Assembly (NCBI GenBank): GCA_950295325.1
Contig: OX485805.1
Span: forward strand, 52,106,758 to 52,166,757
DNA length: 60,000 bases
Direction of reading: 5' to 3'
Source of the DNA: Polytrichum commune
Lineage: Eukaryota > Streptophyta > Polytrichopsida > Polytrichales > Polytrichaceae
In this document: positions 57,795 to 60,000 of the stretch, in pieces
Position numbering within the stretch: the stretch's first letter is position 1
Layout: each line of letters begins with the position of its first letter
Program-made: the position numbers and the translations under genes
Notes under the pieces: model-generated
Told to the model about the DNA's origin: nothing
The model's database searches: none
The model's input: only the letters and a program-made list of their open reading frames with translations

Positions 57795-59360
57795 GATGGC
57801 TGAACTTGGAGTACCGGATGAGCTTTGAGTACCTCTCAGCAGACTTGTCAAGCAGAGTCAGTGAAGAAGACGATTTCCTCTGCAGAACTTTAGCAGTCGA
57901 TCGTTCCTGCACATTCTAAAACTCCAAGGTCAAAGAGACATCCAAGGTGTCATATTGAAATAGACACCGCATCCTTAATTCCATGGATCGAATTTGCACA
58001 GGAGCTAACCCTACACTCTATTCGGTATCAAGCAAGCAGCAATGCTCGACTAACACTACACAGCACTCAATCCCTATGTATCCAGACCTCAAAGCATTTC
58101 CAATTTGACTTGAACCCATATCCAGTACCGATTCCACAACTCCATACCTACCTTCCTGTATCAACAAGTCACAGGAGACGAAGCGTAACACTTGTTTCAA
58201 TTCCGATGAAAATTTGGCACCAAGAAACAAGCCAGCCTCTAGCCTTTATATCCAACAACAACCTATAAGTACAACACATCCCTTCCCACCTCGCCAGTAA
58301 ATCACATTGATGTAGAGAAGAGAATCTGAGAATCTGAGAATAAACAAAGTTCTTACCAAAATCCTCCGAGAGCAGCAGGCCTTTCCTTCATTGAGCTAAG
58401 TTAAGTTGTGGTCACCTACTACTTCCCCAGAAGCATTTCATCATTGCATCACCAGCTTTTGGCATTTGGGCGTCCAGTCAGCAGTGAGCAGTGGATGTGA
58501 GTATCCTCTTTACATGTGCAAATTCCTTCAGATGATTCTTCCAGAATTTCTGTGGATATACAATTGTCTGCGACAAGTAAAGGTGATCCCATATCTCATC
58601 CTAGGGAAGACCGACCGAGCTGTTCATCACATTCAAGCTTCTATTTGCACCGTCACAAGCCAAAAGAAAGTCATTGGAAAGTCTGAAGTTAATCTTGCCC
58701 ATCCAAAGAAAAGCGAAAATGAAAAGGAAAAAAATACACATCGCATGGAAAGGAAAAAATAAAATAAAAAATCAGCTTGTCAAAAGAAAGGTCCCCTTTA
58801 TATTACCCATCAATCATATCCCATAACTATGGGCAAACAATGTTGTGTCCCATAATATATAAGCCACGCTTTGATTCATAGTGACTTAGGAGATACGTGT
58901 CAAATGCCACACTTGTAAATGACACCTAACTAAACCCAATTTGAGTTTGTGTTGAATTTTTAATGTGAATTTGATCAAAAGTAAGAGGTGGATAATTTTT
59001 TTGTAGAATGTGATGATGTGTGCAAGGGAGCTTGAATGCTGTCCAAGAAGGAAGTGGCTGGTAATAATATCTAGGGTTTCATTGAAGAGTCTAAGAGTAG
59101 ACTTGAGCTAACTGAAAATTACAACAAATCCCATAAACGAAGATCCACTTATGTTTCTATAATTAGAAGCAAGTCTCAGTGACAATATAGCCTACATTAT
59201 ATGAACAAGTGCTAAATAATGTTATAGATCAACAATTTATGAAAGTTAGTTATAGTTTAGTGTAAATTTGAACCCATAGATTATGGAGCTTGTATAGATT
59301 GAATTTGTGGCACATGTAACAAGACTACTCTCATTCAAAATAATGTTGCCAATTTAACAT
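57795..59360. other. LCNP upstream region
   Basis: 57795 to about 57912 is the presumed 5' UTR. Promoter elements could not be assigned. A 118-codon plus-strand frame at 58406-58762 has no domain and a Lys-rich low-complexity end. The rest is AT-rich without gene signal. Confidence 0.4.
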
Positions 59361-59362
59361 TC

Positions 59363-59909
59363 TGTCGTGTAAATAGCGATCGTGTGTCACTGCAGCTCGA
59401 GTACCAACCACCACTAACAAACAATACTAAAACATAGCAAAGTCACACATAAACAACACACCTCGACAGAGAAGGAAGAGAGTAGAACACTCATAAGAGC
59501 TCTAATTTCTCTCCAAATGCACACAACTAGTCAAGCTATCTCTCACTCCACCAAGGGAGAATCCAAGAGTGTAAGTAGGGGAAGAAGAACTCAAGATTTA
59601 TTGCAAAATCATGCAATCTACACCTCACACAAGCTCTCTCCACACACTAACTCACAAGACTTGACTTGGCAAGAATGCCAAGCCAAGGAGGAGGCTCCTC
59701 ACTTAAGAGCCTTCCTCTCCACACCTAGATTCATCCATCCAAATCTAGATGGATGAAACCCAACGGATAAGGTGCGGCCGTCGACGCCGCATACCGTGAC
59801 AGCTGTCGTGTAAATAGCGATCGTGTATCACTGCAGCTCGAGTACCAACCACCACTAACAAACAACACTAAAACATAGCAAAGTCACACATAAACAACAC
59901 ACCTCGACA
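59363..59909 (-). mobile_element. Probable 3' LTR of a minus-strand retrotransposon
   Basis: The minus strand reads polypurine CAGCTGAAGGGGGGCA (59925-59910) followed at once by TGTCGAGGTG and ends TTACACGACA at 59363, the usual TG...CA LTR form with a 5-bp terminal inverted TGTCG/CGACA. The LTR would be 547 bp, and the element body lies beyond the right edge. Unusually, its first and last 106 bp (59909-59804 and 59468-59363) are direct copies with two mismatches. An alternative is a TRIM-like mini-element with 106-bp LTRs, but the polypurine tract outside argues for the larger LTR. Confidence 0.6.
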
Positions 59910-60000
59910 TGCCCCCCTTCAGCTGACTATGGAGTCCTGCCAAGCAGCTAGGACCAATGCCAATCTAAAGGGCATGGATAATAAAAGATTGCTCCGCAAC

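Noticed and set aside
57703-57912. Open minus-strand frame at the LCNP first exon
   Set aside because: It has no ATG, ends in TAG at the splice donor, and does not join exon 2; the frame from 57794 does.
59363-59909. Complete TRIM element with 106-bp LTRs
   Set aside because: No primer-binding site or polypurine tract inside and no matching 5-bp flanks; the polypurine tract lies outside at 59910-59925. Kept only as an alternative.

Overview
The window looks like nuclear DNA of a land plant. It is AT-rich and gene-poor, with three well-supported genes in 60 kb, small GT-AG introns, decayed Copia and Gypsy retroelements, several foldback (MITE-like) elements, and SSR and poly(C) tracts. The genes are plant-type: a DXO1 decapping/deNADding enzyme with the plant N-terminal extension, a calmodulin-like protein, and the plastid lipocalin LCNP/CHL with transit and lumen-targeting segments. 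The sequence alone does not fix the species; a seed-free plant or another plant with moderate gene density is plausible. Nothing suggests a bacterial, organellar or viral replicon.

Layout. 0-13 kb has no intact gene. It holds broken coding-like stretches (0.15-1.06, 3.87-4.55 and 9.07-11.02 kb), at least four foldback elements, and a 1.1-kb zone at 12.2-13.3 kb built from many variants of a GGCAATAGTC-like motif. 13.9-19.1 kb is a decayed Copia island: two related ~370-bp flanking repeats, an integrase remnant on the minus strand split by a 146-bp perfect hairpin, a 3.3-copy tandem array of ~225 bp, and a large inverted repeat (arms ~560 bp). 19-31 kb is intergenic, with a tandem duplication, a CT repeat and a few coding-like stretches I cannot name. 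31.3-32.6 kb holds a promoter-like repeat block and a Ty3/Gypsy RNase H-integrase fragment.

34.4-41.5 kb carries two genes, both minus: DXO1 (four exons, 487 aa as I splice it) and a single-exon calmodulin-like gene (196 aa). 42-53 kb is again repeats: foldbacks, a tRNA-like segment, a 607-bp insertion flanked by a 15-bp target duplication, and a broken stretch that may derive from a Crypton/DUF3504-type recombinase. 53.4-57.8 kb is the six-exon LCNP gene on the minus strand (352 aa as spliced). The right edge ends in what looks like the 3' LTR of a minus-strand LTR retrotransposon, with its polypurine tract at 59.91 kb.

The three genes share no pathway. DXO1 acts on RNA 5' ends, the calmodulin-like protein is a Ca2+ sensor, and LCNP works in the thylakoid lumen in photoprotection. 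No operon or cluster logic applies; the linkage looks incidental.
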